A stretch of DNA of 64,000 nucleotides, from positions 103,162,368-103,226,367 of the forward strand of contig NC_058337.1 of assembly GCF_905475395.1 (NCBI RefSeq), read 5' to 3'. Positions 49,501 to 62,483 of the stretch are shown in pieces (position 1 is the stretch's first letter; each line of letters begins with the position of its first letter). The DNA comes from Chrysoperla carnea (lineage: Eukaryota; Arthropoda; Insecta; Neuroptera; Chrysopidae). The notes under the pieces are model-generated. The model worked only from the letters and a program-made list of their open reading frames with translations. It was not told the DNA's origin and ran no database searches. The translations under genes were made by a program, and so were the position numbers.

Positions 49501-52500
49501 TAATTTTAACAGCATGTGTATTATGAATTAAATATTTTATATTCTGAGTTTTGAGAAATTCTTGGAATATCACTTTCGTGGAAGTACTACCTTAATGCCT
49601 CTTTTAGATTGAGAGAAAATAGGAATGACACAGAGGTTAGACACGAAAGTAATACTGTGGAGGTTCCGTTTTTTTGCATCAGATGTACGGAACTTTAAAA
49701 TACTAACAATTTCTTTTTATCAATAGCAAGTTTAAACAAAAATTACTGAGAGCGCTCTTTTATTGACGTGAACATAAGCTTATTAAAAATAATAAACAAG
49801 AAAAATTTTCAAGTTTTTTGCCCTTGGTTCTATTATTATAATACTTATTTACTACTTACTTGCTGAATTATTTATAAATATTGGATTATTATCAAAATTA
49901 GCAAATGACGCTTGTTGTTGCGGCTGCTGCTGTTGAACAAAACCATTTTTATTTGTCGATTTATTTAATGGTTCAGCAATAAATATATCAGCTTTACTAA
50001 AATCAGCTACAAAATCATCCGTACTACTTTTATTATTCTTTAATTGTTCATTATTATTGTTACTAAATTTATTATTATTATTATTATTTGTTGTGGTAGA
50101 TTGTTTTTTATTATTTGTTTGTAAATTTGTAACTAATTTTGGATCAACATAATAACGTTTACGTTCATATTTTTGTATCATAAAATCTTTAATATCTTGT
50201 TCATCGTTTGATTCCGTTAAAACGTTTCCTTCAAATAGCTGTAACCATACTTGTTTACAATAATCATTGCCGCGTTCATGTAAATATTCCATTTCTTCTG
50301 TTGTAAATGTTGCCATTGACATTGATTTTACACGATGTGGTGGTGTTAAACCGCGTCTAAAATTTAAAATCATTTTATAATTATGTTTAGAAATGCGCAA
50401 TTTTAATTGTTATATGATATTAATAGATGTAGGGCAAGACATAATATTTAGAAATTTTCGACATTCTTTGTCTAGAAAATTGTGGCATAGGGAGATTTAT
50501 CTTCCAGCGAGGTCAAAAAATTCAGTCTAGTCGCAAAATAGTCAAAATCGAGCCCCGTTTAGAAAAAAAATGGCGAATGGTTTAAAGTTTTCTTTTCTGA
50601 GAGGTTATTTTGTGCGCTTATCACAATCTTTTGGATCATTTTGCTCCTAAAGGTGAGGAAAAAAAGATATGGCCATTTTTACGAATACATTTTTTCGAAT
50701 AGGAAGTTTTCTCTAAAATTAATATATATAAAGCGAAAAAGAGCGGATTTTATGTTGTTTCACTTCGATATTTTGTTTTTTTATTATCGCCACTTCCCTC
50801 GCCAAAATCAACCAATTCCGAAAAATCGTAAGATTGAATTTTTAGGCCGAAAAATGCAATTATTAAAAAAAACAAAATACTCCTTGAAGATTTAGGTCAA
50901 TATAACCTAAAAATACTATCCATTCTAATTTTGGTCAATACTCCGACTTTTGAGTCAATTTAGAAAAATTCGGGCCTCGAAAAATTGGTAAATTTTTTAG
51001 GTTAGAAATCTTTAAGGTTGGCCAAATTTTGCACTTTGTTAGAGTAGGCCACAGCCCAACCTTTACCGTAGGTAGGTTGGTTTACTTTAACTCATATAGA
51101 ATCGGAGATATTGATCAATACAATAGGTTTGGGCCGACCCGGGGACCAATTTTGGGCCAAAGGAAAAAAATAAAATAGTGAGTATTATAATTTTTAATTG
51201 AAAACGTTTTCAAAATGATTATTGCTCTGGGCACTAGCTCCACCTGCCCATAGTATAGATTTAGCGCTGGAGGAAACAGTTTCTAGATACAACCATGACA
51301 ACAGTCTCTCAAATTTGCAACCATCTAGAAATGACTGTCAAATAGTACGCCTGGCCCGAGATTTAAAAATACGCTTCTTTTAATTTTAATTATATATCAA
51401 AGTGTATGATTTTATTAATGACCTTTGTACTTGAACTATGCATATATTTTAATATGTATACAGTGTGATCATAAATTGTTTTATTAAAAATTGGAAAATT
51501 ATTTTAAGTCAAAATTGCTTTATATACTTTTGTCCAAAACCCACAGATTAAGGAAGTATGTGCACCAGACCTAACTCTTCATGGCTATTATCTTTGGGGA
51601 CACATGAAAAATGTAGTATATTAAAATAAACCACAAAACACGATAACTCAAAACAAAAAAAAGAAATCGATTTTTATAGCGTGCTCAGGACGTGAAACGT
51701 GAGGTTGAGTTCGTAAATGAGCAATACAGGTCAAGGTCTAGGGGCCGTAAGACTCATCTTGTAAAGCGTTAGAGATAGAACAATAGTTTAAATGTAAAAA
51801 ATGTTCTTTATAAAAAAATAAACAACTTTTGTTGAAACATTTTTTCGTAAACAGTCTAGCTTATATGTTGCGTTGTCTAACGTATGTATGTGTTATACAC
51901 ACACAGTCACGATTCGGTTTAAAATTTTATAAAAACCAAAACAAAACAAATAAAAATGGTCGAAAGTCCGCCATAATTGTGTTTTTTAAACTATTCTAAT
52001 TTATTAAAAATATTACAAGTACTGACATTCAACAATTTCTATACAGGGTATTTCAACAATTAACTCAGTTAATTGTTTGTTTTCGCTTGTTTATAATAAC
52101 TATTAGACGTAAAATCAATTATTAACAAATTTTCTCATTTTTCCAACTCAACTCCTCTATCTCTTTATAAACACACTGTATATTTGTATTTTTAATAGTA
52201 CAGTAAAAAAAAGAATTTTTTCGGAATAATTGATTCAGATAACTTTAAAAGCTTTTAATTTTTAAAAGTTATAAAATCGACTTATCTTATTAAACTTGTT
52301 TTTTAAAAAATTAGAAAAAAACCCAAAGTTATCAATTTATGTAGAAAAGAAAAAAAAACAATTCCTAAAATTTCAAATATACAAAAAAAAAAAAAAAAAA
52401 AAAAAATACAAAAACAATACGCAAAAATTATTTATCTGTTTCTTTGAACGTAATTTCTTCAAACATAATGAACTTGAGTAAAAAAATTGATCTGCGACGA

Positions 52501-54172
52501 ATATTCCAAAGTAAATAATTCAATCTAATTATTTTTAGCCTTGGAGACTCAAAATTTTCGACTAATCATTTATTCTGACTAATTAATAGATCTAATTACA
52601 TAATTGTTGAAAGGAATGGGACTCAGTGCTGGTCTTCGGGTCGTAATCGAAAGACAGAAATTACATGTGTTATTTTACAGTTACAAAAAATAAATAAAAT
52701 TCCACGACGTTATCAAATTGGCTATTTGATTTGAAAATTCAAATCAACGTTTACGTTTTTTTATTTAACAGTTTACAAGATGCAATTGCCCTATGTTGCT
52801 AATTTACGAACTCAAACTCACTTTTTACGCTTAATATCCCTTTTCGTTTTTAAGTTATTGTATCATCAATATTTAAGCGATAAAAACTTGGAACTAAAAT
52901 TAGTATACCTTGATATATATTTCATATATATAGGGTATAAAAATTCGGCATGGACACTACAAGACATCTTTTTTCGCTTACAAATGTCAAATTACTTAAA
53001 ATTGATTCAGGGGTGGTCAAAATGTATATTCAATTGAACTCTGAAAATTGAATATTTTCTAGACCGATATGTACGAGTGCCAAAGGGAACTAAGTGTTAC
53101 AACGGTCCTTAATACAAAAATTTAACGTTCTGTGGCTAATTATTTCCGAGTTATGCGGGATATGTACGACCATACATGTACGTAACGTCAAAACTGGTCA
53201 AAATGAATTCAGTGATGTGCCTGAAATTCCGAATATAAACTTCTCCGACTGATATTAGAATATATCTACAACTTTTCCGTTAATAATCCAATCGATAGGA
53301 TGAATAATAACTGTTACATTTTCGATCTTTCCCAGAAGCAAACATAATTTTTAAATACTGAATTGGGATGCTAAAAATTAACTTAATTTTTTTTAAAATT
53401 TCATAATTGTCGAAAGTGGCTCAACTGAGTGAAAAGTTTTTTTGAATACTTTTTTTCTAGCATCATGTAGAAAGTATACACGAAATTTAAACGCAATCGG
53501 AAGAAGCAATCTTATTTAATATCCCAGCAGATTATTTTACTGTACTATACGGAAGTGTAATATATTCAAATTGTGTGTGATATATTTATTTATTTTGATT
53601 TAATTTTAAAAGTACATTCTTGTACTTGTAACGGAAGTAAAGTCCTGTGTATGTACAAGTCTGATATGTGTTTATTAATTGATAATATTGTATACGATTT
53701 ATCACTTCTTTGTTCGTATACAATTAATTGAATTATAAAATAAATTAATATGTATAGAAATTATCGTATCTTAAAGTAAATTTTTACTTTGAACAATATC
53801 CAAAACTATATACAATAATTGTTTATTATTATATGAATATCATTATTTTAAATATATTTAGCAATCATTTTAAAAAAAAATATCAAACACTTTCTAAATG
53901 AATAATTAAATGAATAATGATGATAGTTAGTCATGTAATACTTACAAAAGTCCTGAACATCTCATACAAACAAATGAACCAATCGTCATGTTAACATAAG
54001 TAGGTCCACGTTGATGACAATCAAAACAATATCGATTACTGCCTTCTTGGGCAAATTCACGTAATTCTTCATAATTTAATTCATCTATTGATTTTGGTTC
54101 ATTTGATCTAGTACGTATCCATTTTTTATTTGTATTATTTGTACTATTATTATTAGTATTACGTGAACTCAT
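46516..54172 (-). CDS. drongo: ArfGAP adaptor of the AGFG/drongo family
   Basis: ArfGAP-type protein acting in vesicle traffic and, in the family, in RNA or endocytic adaptor roles. Exons on the minus strand: 54172-53946, 50356-49860, 47551-47240, 46835-46516; all GT-AG and in phase, 451 residues. Residues ~30-150 are the ArfGAP domain: zinc ligands Cys49, Cys52, Cys69 and Cys72 spaced C-x2-C-x16-C-x2-C within CFDCHQRGPTYVNM, then Arg77 as the arginine-finger candidate in LLRGLTPPHRVKS, and the family helix motif KYERKRYYV. The rest is Asn/Gln/Ser-rich, with a conserved DRYAALKDLD box near the third exon and four NPF motifs (WNPFN, INPFR, INPFK, and NPFL at the C-terminus), which bind EH domains such as Eps15. 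No FG dipeptide is present although FG repeats name the family. The start ATG precedes the domain by about 30 residues; an upstream non-coding exon is possible. Confidence 0.94.
48926..49594. mobile_element. foldback element in drongo intron 2, TTAAGGTAGT ends
   Basis: TTAAGGTAGTTCCTCCGCGA at the left is mirrored by CGTGGAAGTACTACCTTAAT at the right. Inner GGAAATGTGGCAACGTCGC and ACAACGTTGCCACATCG also pair. Confidence 0.65.
51558..51622 (+). pseudogene. Tc1/mariner-superfamily transposase fragment in drongo intron 1
   Basis: Reads VCAPDLTLHGYYLWGHMKN then VVY and a stop, matching the SPDLTPLDYYLWGxLKxxVY block of IS630-type transposases, with P, D, L, YLWG and K retained. Isolated and dead. 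Confidence 0.6.
51640..52105 (+). repeat. interspersed repeat family A in drongo intron 1
   Basis: Contains CACGATAACTCAAAAC, AGGACGTGAAACGTGAGGTT, GCGTTAGAGATAGAACAATA and TTTCAACAATTAACTCAGTT. Left end missing. Confidence 0.75.
52775..52940 (-). repeat. interspersed repeat family A, left end only, minus
   Basis: CTATGTTGCTAATTTACGAA through TAGTATACCTTGATATATAT, reverse complement of the family A left part. The ORF across it is incidental. Confidence 0.6.
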
Positions 54173-54447
54173 TTTTATTATATTTATTATTAAATATATA
54201 TATTTATAAAACTATTTAAATCACTTCATTTATTTATTGTTTTGATTTAACACAATAATAAATATTTATTGTATATGAAAAATAAAGTGTTATTCACTTT
54301 ACTATTCAGTACTTGAACAATAATGTTAAACACTCATATAAACTGCATTAGTCAATATAGTGGTTGGTACTTTCTTTATTCGCACTAGTTACTAGAATCA
54401 TAGATGACTTCATACCGTTTTACTTGTAACTATACTCTTACTATTAA

Positions 54448-55045
54448 TTTTAAACAAGTGAAAACAAACAATTGACTGAGTTAATTGTTGAAATACCATG
54501 TAAAGACAGTTTTGATGACGCAATCGTTTGTTTTTTGACGTCACGTAAATAAAAAAAGATTTCCACTCTTAAATAGCCACACACACATAACTGATATTCC
54601 CATATTAACACATACTATAAAATTTGCATCTAATTAGCACCCTCGTGTGTAAACAGTGATGTTTACAACAAAATGTTTCAAACAAAAGTTGCTTATTTTT
54701 TTATAAGGAACATTTTTCACATTTAAACATTTGTTCTATCTCTAACGATTTACAAGATGGGTCCTACAGACCCAAGGCCCAATTGACCTATGTTGCTCAT
54801 TTACGAACTGTATCTCACTTTTTATGTCATTAGCTATAAAAATTTCAGCTTGATATCTCTTTTCGTTTTTGAGTAACCGTGATGACAGACGGACAGGCGA
54901 CAGACAGACAGACATACGAAAATGGACTAATTAGGTGATTTTATGAACACCTAAACCAAAATTTTTTTCGTAGCATCAATATTTTTAAGCGTTACAAACT
55001 TGGGACTAAACTTAATATACTATGTATATTTCATATACATGGTAC
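54448..55045 (-). repeat. interspersed repeat family A, near full length, minus, upstream of drongo
   Basis: From AACAAGTGAAAACAAACAAT to ACTTAATATACTATGTATAT. It carries the ACAGACAGACAGAC stretch and the TTCTATCTCTAACGATTTAC block. It starts about 275 bp upstream of the drongo start codon. Confidence 0.8.
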
Positions 55046-55454
55046 AACAACATGATAACATCGACGTATAATAAACCGGACTTCCTTTATCGGATAAAGA
55101 GAAAAAGTACAGATTATAGATACCTAAAGATGATAATAAATAACCGAAAAAACTGAGTCTGAGTGTTTGACTAAAGAAAAAACTCCGCACCAGTAGATTT
55201 TTATGGGAGCTGGAGAAAAGTATATGTTTAAGTGTTTTCAACAAAATCATATTCATTTGAACTTGTGCATTTTCGATTTATGTCCATAAGGTGGAACAGA
55301 GTACCCTACTTCCGGACACCAATTTTTAAGTATTTAATATATAAAATAACTATTGGATTTTATATTTTGGACGATTCTAAACATTTTTTGATCCCTGACA
55401 TTTTTTACCAAACTCAACGCCTTCGATGATAAGTATTAAAAAAATAAATAAATA

Positions 55455-55520
55455 AAACAAGTGAAAATAAACAATTGACTGAGTTAGCTGTTGAAATACT
55501 CTTTATAGACAGTGTCGAAT
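55455..55520 (-). repeat. interspersed repeat family A, right-end fragment, minus
   Basis: AAACAAGTGAAAATAAACAA, TTGACTGAGTTAGCTGTTGA and AGACAGTGTCGA match the end of the 54448 copy. Confidence 0.65.
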
Positions 55521-55559
55521 CGAAGAAGACCTTGTATTGTTTTATAAATAAGTTTAAAA

Positions 55560-55770
55560 CAAGTGATATTAACAAAATTAAAAAACGCCCGACAAATTTT
55601 TCGGGTACGGAACCCTAAATTTGCGCTTGAAATATATCTAACACTCTCCATTAAATTACTTTTTTCCTTTAGAGCCTTCTCCAAACTGAACCGATTTACA
55701 AGATCATCCCTTATTTTTTAGATGTTCTGGGTACGGAACCCTAAACTCGCACTTGAACATATTTTTTCTT
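55560..55770. repeat. interspersed repeat G, tandem halves
   Basis: Two units with CGGGTACGGAACCCTAAATT and GGGTACGGAACCCTAAACTC followed by GCGCTTGAAATATATCTAAC or GCACTTGAACATA. Same organisation as 23275-23620. Confidence 0.65.
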
Positions 55771-56069
55771 ATCGTTTTCGATGATATGAGCATTATACGA
55801 TTTCTAACGACATCACCATAGGTATATAAAGGGCGTGATATGCGATACATCGACAAAAGAGAACATTGCCTAAGTGGTCCCTTTCTCCTTGTCTTGAGCA
55901 TGTACTAACCAGAGACATAGAAGGAATAGTTATTATGCATAGATAGCCTGTTTCATGTATATCATATGCTAGCATCCCATAATGCTTGCTTAAGATGTGT
56001 GCTCATGAACCCAATGTTTTTTGTTTGAAGTAATTTTCTCGATAAAACTTATTTTTCCAGTTTCGAACC

Positions 56070-56790
56070 TATGTTAAGTAAATAAAACACTTTTTACACA
56101 TAAACATTTGTAGTTTCGAAGAAGAAGCTAACAAAGCGGGGCACCAAATTAACGCTAGTAAGACAAAAGAAAAGTGTATCACCTTGCAAAAACCACTATG
56201 GCTGTCAGGAAGACCTATTGAGGCATTTAACACATTCGCACATACTTTGGAAGTGTCATAACAGAATAGGCTGGTGCCGAAGAAGAAGCAAACGGCGCCT
56301 TTGCCCAATTATCTGGCGTAACAACAACATCCAGAAGAAAACAGAGCTTCAGCTATTCCAATCCAATATGAAGTTGGTACTACTATACAGCTGTGAAATC
56401 TGGAAGATGCTTGGGTAGATAAGAAACCAACTACAGATATTTGTTAACCGATACTTTCACCGCATAGTAAATCTCTGATGGCCTGAAACTATGTCAAACG
56501 ATCGCTTATGGGAAAGAACCAAACAATGACCCATTGAGACAAAGATGAAAGAAAGTGGAGATGGATCAGCCATACACTTAGAAAATCAGACGAGAATAAA
56601 GAAAAAGCCGCGATAGACTGGAATCCTCTAGGGGTGTGGTAAATAGGAACTCCCAGAAAAGCAGGAGGAGGACAGTTAAAAAAGAACTCGAAGAAGTAGG
56701 AAAATCATGGAACGAAATGAAACACCTATAATTCCTATGCGGCCTATGCTCCAAGAAGAACAACATGAACTCTCATAATACATTAAAAGG
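56070..56790 (+). pseudogene. LINE reverse-transcriptase C-terminal relic
   Basis: Broken frames read LVLLYSCEIWK, LQIFVNRYF, RLWERTNQ, KWRWISHTLRKSDENKEKAA, then GTPRKAGGGQLKKELEEVGK, SWNEMK and CGLCSKKNN. This is the order at the C-terminal end of RTE/endonuclease-reverse-transcriptase LINE proteins (VLLYGCETW ... KWRWIGHTLRK ... GRPR). Stops and frameshifts separate the blocks. Confidence 0.7.
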
Positions 56791-58779
56791 AGTAATCAAT
56801 AATCGATAATGAATAAATATTAGCTATAAATATATTTACATTAAACTACATTTTTTATATATTACATGACAATTACATTTTAATACGGCAACCAGGGGGT
56901 TTTTCGTGGCCGATTAACTTCTACGAGAACGAGTAAGCGTTTTCCATGTATTTTTTCCCACGGAAAAAATGTGAGGAATGAACAGGAAACATATTAACTG
57001 AACCAGTTGATAACTAGATTTATCAGAAATGTGCGTAATTTGACTTCTTATTAAAATAGGGAGGTCTACGACCTCTCATTTTAATGCAAATGATCTAATT
57101 GTTTATAAGCACTTTAACCATAGATAAATAAAAAAATATTACTATTGTTTCTCTCAGTTATTATATTCTTAAAAGCAAACATTTTAAAGCATGAATTGTA
57201 TGTTGCGCTCTCGAGGAAATCAATCGGTCACGAAAATCCTCCTGGCTTCCGTATTATTTACAACAAATGTTAATTAAAACAGAATGTGTTGAGCTAGGCT
57301 ACTATACATATTTGATAAGATAATGTGATGGTAATCATTTAAGGATGATCTGATCTTACTTGTAATATATTGTTTACTTTATATTATATCGCAAGTCCAC
57401 ATCAAAAAAACCTAATGATTACAGCACTCTTGATACTTTGTATATGTGATAGCATGTTATGTAACTTATTTCATACGAAAATTATTGTTTTTAATGAGCC
57501 ATGCAGTCTCAGTAAAGGGACGACCTGGGTCGGAAAATTTTTGATTACATATGCAAGTTTCAAAGAATCATGCACTAACCATATGGGAATTGGAGCATAT
57601 TGGGAGATTTTATAAATCTTGGCATCTTGATCAAAAGAATCAATGGCGACGACGATGATCTAAATGCAAACATTTTTGAGTTATATAAAATTTCCCAAAT
57701 AACGTGAATGAGAACGCTAAACTACCGAGGCTATTTTTATGTAAGAGGTTGTCCAGCGAGCTGGAACGAACATATACAAAGTCCAACGTTGCTGTAATTA
57801 GTTAGTTTTTTAGACGTGGGCTTGCAGTGTATTATTCATGTTCTTTACGCAGGGTCAAACTAATGAAATCGTCACTTGTCGTCCGAGTTTAAATGTGGAT
57901 TTTTAAATATCTTTAATTCCCATTGCGCAAGCTTTGGCAACAAGTTTATGATTGCGTCAATTTGATACCATACAAAGAACATGCTTATGATATAAAGATG
58001 TTGTAAATAATAATATTATAATATTAGGTAATGTTATCATTTCTTGGACGACAAGTTTTCACTATTTTACTTATTTGGAAATTTTCTTCAGATCAATGCG
58101 TGATCATCAGGAGACACGCGATGCTGTATAGACAATATGAAAATTACAATAAAATTTATTTAAGTATACCCAGATCTGGAGATTCTATGTGCATTCGTTG
58201 AAACCAAACCAATTTACTTACGATGCCTTACATGTAGAATCGTCACTGATCCCCAGATTCTATAGATGATAATTGACAATGTCTAGTAAGAAGATTCAGT
58301 AATATTTTTAACTATACAATAGCTAGATTTGGCTGAGTAAGATTGTATAATACCAGAGGAGAAACTGGAGACAACTGTTTCCGTGTCGGAAAGTCTTTGT
58401 TCCTCTTGATGTCAAAATTGTCCTATACCAAGATCATAATTTTGAGATCTAAACAACTCATCAAGATTTTTGGTCTCTCTTTTATTTATTTTCTCGATCT
58501 GATGCACTTTTCCTTCTTTCTATTGCGTGTCATTGGGTGCGTTCTAAAATCCATGTTAGTTCTGTTCTATTAGCGGTACTAGCGTATTATTTTTCATGCC
58601 ACTGAATTCATGCGCAAATAGAACTCAATACTGTTGACTCTTGATTCTGTTGACTATGGATATGCATCGCTTTTAGTGTAAAAAACCACGCATTGAAATT
58701 ATTCAAAACGAAAATGTGAGTATAAGTTAATATAAGAATATTAATCAGAACAAGAAACGCGATGCCGGACAGGACGTCA
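56791..58779. other. intergenic DNA, no gene seen
   Basis: Short ORFs at 57370-57615 and 58343-58573 lack recognisable motifs. A near-inverted AGATTCTATGTGCATTCG / TAGAATCGTCACTGATCC pair lies at 58170-58265. Confidence 0.4.
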
Positions 58780-58990
58780 AAAATTCACTCGAAGTAATCG
58801 ATATTCGCAATGAAGTTGCGTTTCCAAATATCTACCAATGTCTAACAGTGTCGAATGAACGCTCCTTTTCAACTTCGCATCGTCTCAAAACATATCTAAG
58901 AACAACAATGTCTGAAGATCGGTTAAACATTGCTCAATATAAATCGTAATCCAAATGTCGATGCGCACAGAGTTATGGAAAATTTTTTTT
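58780..58990 (+). pseudogene. hAT transposase C-terminal (dimerisation) relic
   Basis: Reads EVAFPNIYQCLTVSNERSFS then HRLKTYLRTTMSEDRLNIAQ and a stop. This is the HATC signature (P ... ERSFS ... K-T-Y-L-R-x-T-M-x-x-x-R-L-N). A frameshifted NPNVDAHRVMENF follows, the usual end of the domain. Confidence 0.7.
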
Positions 58991-60631
58991 TTCTTGTGTA
59001 CTTCGCGGTGTTAACTTATTCAAAATTAGTGACTGAATATCACATTTTGATATAATAAAGTGTTCTGTTACTCGAAAAGAAGTTTTGGTTTTTATTGACA
59101 TGATGAACTTTGACCTCCCACTCCCTTGGATAATTTCTGCGCACAGGCCTGATGATATAAATTTTTTTAAACAATATAACCACTTATGCCCCACTCTGTA
59201 TATTAGTTATTTAACATTAAATGTGAAAAGCTGCAAATTTTTAACTTAAGATTTCCATTAATTAAAAGCAATTGTCAATCAAGAAATAATAATATTTCCT
59301 TTTTGTATTGTATTGATTGGCACATTATATTAATTAATTAATTAATTAATAATATATACATATTAAATATAAAACTAATTAGATATGTTGAATTCATTTT
59401 AGTGTAATTCATATCATATTATAATTATATTAATTATATGGCAAATATAATTATAATTAGACTAGATATTATTGATTTTAATTTTTTATTTTTAAATTCA
59501 TTAATATTTGTTTATTGTATTTTTTTTTAATTAAACAAATCACAGATCTATCAACTAAATACTTATATTAATTAACAAACAAATATATTTAATTCATGCT
59601 TCATTTTTTTTTAATAATTACAAACAAAAACATAAAATCAAATGAAAACAAAACAAATTAATTTACAAAAAGTGAATCAATTGTTTTTTGTAATTTAAAT
59701 AATTAACAATAAAATCATTTGAAAATGAAAAGAATGATTACAATGCTCAAAAGAAGTTTTTAGAAATTATTCCGTAGTTTATTAATAATTTATAGATCTA
59801 AATCAGGTCTAGTATTTACCAGTCATTTCAAAATTACTGGAAAGTTAAGAGGCTGTTGTCAAGGTCGTGTTTAACAACTTTTTCTTCTACAAATATTTTT
59901 AAGGCTGGAAGACTTCTCTCCCATAGTATTTGGAAAATTTTTACTTGCGCAGCAAGCTTAATATTAATGAATATTTCATTGATCACGCAAAAAATTTTAC
60001 CCTTCTAACATGTATGTAGAAGTTGGGTCTAATCCCCGAGGAACAAATCCCGCGTTTTCTCTCCTCGATAAAAAGAGTTGCTAAAATGTATGCTGATTTT
60101 AGATTTGTTTGCATGATTCGGGTTGCGACTAAGTTCCAATCATTAAATGTCAGAGATACATCAAAATTTTTGTTTGTGTATTTTGATATATAATTAATAT
60201 TTCAGCTGTTTGTTATTTTCCTACGGAAGATAGTTCCAAATATTCTTTCCAGATAAGATTATTCTCTCCAGATAAGCATCGTTTATTTTCAATTACAGAT
60301 TGTTTTTTGTTCATTTTAAATCACAATTACAATTAATATTTTAAACGTGAACAATAGGCATAAAAAGTAAAGACAGATGACTACCTCACAATAATTATTT
60401 TTATAATTACAGTAATGGAAAAAATTTCTTACACGCAAAAAATTCTTTACGTTGTTCAATATTAACTTGGAGAAAGAATTCTAGAAATTCAGAAGTATTG
60501 GCATATTTGCTGAGATGAATATATTCATCTATAAAATTATAATTTTATCTCAAGAACGATAATAATAAAATAGGAAACAATCGTTTTTTAACTAATGTTT
60601 TTCAAACATAACATTTTGTAAATAAACTTAA
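58991..60631. other. AT-rich intergenic DNA, no gene seen
   Basis: AT-simple sequence at 59320-59600, otherwise unassigned. Confidence 0.45.
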
Positions 60632-60766
60632 TGCCCGATAAGAGCGCTCCTGAACGACGTTAATTAAATTGGCGATTACTCAATGTCATTTCATAGTGTC
60701 AAAGCTAATCAATCGAACGAGCTCGAGTTGATAATTTACTGAGTGTTCGAAAGCGCTCTTATGGCT
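60632..60766. mobile_element. short MITE, about 135 bp
   Basis: GCCCGATAAGAGCGCTCCTG at the left is mirrored by CGAAAGCGCTCTTATGGCT at the right. The interior is non-coding. Confidence 0.65.
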
Positions 60767-62483
60767 AATTCTTTTCAAATCGACAAATGATAGCTTCGAA
60801 ATTATAGAGAGTTTATATAATAAACAACTATTTTAACCGTTATTATAGTAAAGTGTTTTAGCTAGTTTAAATATGAAATCAAATATCGTCTTCAATGTTT
60901 TTCGGTAAAGATGCTATTATCTACATCCCACTTTCCTATTTTTAACTTAGACTCTCAAAATAAATGTAAAATTGTACCTCAAAAAATTGAAAAGTTCCTA
61001 CCAACAAAATTGGCATGTGAAAGCCCTCAAAAAAAAAAGTATGAACTATTATAGTTTCAAGTTTCCCCTCAAGTTTCCAGAAGACATTTTCAATTTTGGA
61101 GATAAATTTTAGTTGGACTCAACAAAATGAGTCAAAAAATTTAATTTTATTACCCCAACCCTCCAGAAGCAATTAAATTGGGAACAATACGTTATAAGCG
61201 CCTTAAATCAACTGAAAACAGGACATTTAACGACATGCAAGAGATTCAATATATTTTTTTATTGTATGATGATGTAATATAAGTAAAGTTTAGGCTAGGT
61301 ATGCCATAGTTTGTAAAATGTGTTATTGTAAAAAATTGAACTTGAATCGAATACTTTATATCAATAATTCCAGCGATAAAGGAGTCGAAGAGTTACAACA
61401 CATATTTTCGCTTTAAAAATAGCTATAAAAGATAGAACTCAAAAAAATTCGAGGATTTAATAAACAAACTAGTGCTTGTTTTACAGATGTTATCTCTCTA
61501 AATATATTGGTTATCATTTGTCAATATGAAATGGATACGCTTATACTTCATACAAGCTGTGCCAACGACGAAAAAAATACGAAGGAAATAATTGCTGATA
61601 ATCTACGCTAGAGAAATTCCCCCTTAAATGTCCATTAAATTTATATTAACTTCAACAAGATAATTTTTATTTTCAGTAATATAACATGTTTAAAAACTGT
61701 CAAATATCGAGTATATTCTCGGACAGAATTTTAACTTGGATCCCAGCTAATATAAACTAAAAAATTAAATCCTACGAACTCGTAAGAATACGAACAGAAA
61801 TGCTTATCCGTTTTCAGTAGTTCTAATTTAGATTACCAGATGGCGATACTTGTAACTGTAATTTTTAAAGGCCAATCAAAATATTCAAATTCAAATCAGA
61901 TAAATCCCGCCGCCAACAGGCGATAATAATTCGTACTGATTAAAAAAGGAAGTGGACCTGTTTTCAGTAGATCTAATTTAAACTACCGGATTACTCACCA
62001 TTTATCAATAGTATTAGTTTAGATTTTGACATTGATTTGACCAATTTGATGAGATAATTAGTTAATATCTCACGGGCGTAGATAACATTATTTTGAAAAA
62101 TGTACGTTAAATCATTTTCAAAATCAATGTATACAGGAAATACCGTTATTTAGTTTTAAATTGGCCGAAATTCTCATAGGAAAGAAATTGTTAAGTTATG
62201 AAAAACAATGTACAATATGTTAGAAAACGAAACTTCTTCAAACAACACATATTTCACATTTTCGGAGAAGAACGACTGAAGAATTTTTGATTTTTGGCAC
62301 ATTATAAACATGCTGTGATGGAAGAAGATATCTTGTAGAAAATATTAGAATTTAAAAGTTCATTTCCGAAAGCGTTGACTCCAGCGTAGATTGTCATACA
62401 TACGTCACATATATATTACGGAAATTAACTCCTTCATAATCCGCCCGCGGGAAATTATAATTAATTCAGATATTAATTATACT
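60767..62483. other. 3' flank of FAM122 and intergenic DNA
   Basis: Holds a direct repeat GTTTTCAGTAG.TCTAATTTA at 61810 and 61960. No gene seen. Confidence 0.4.
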
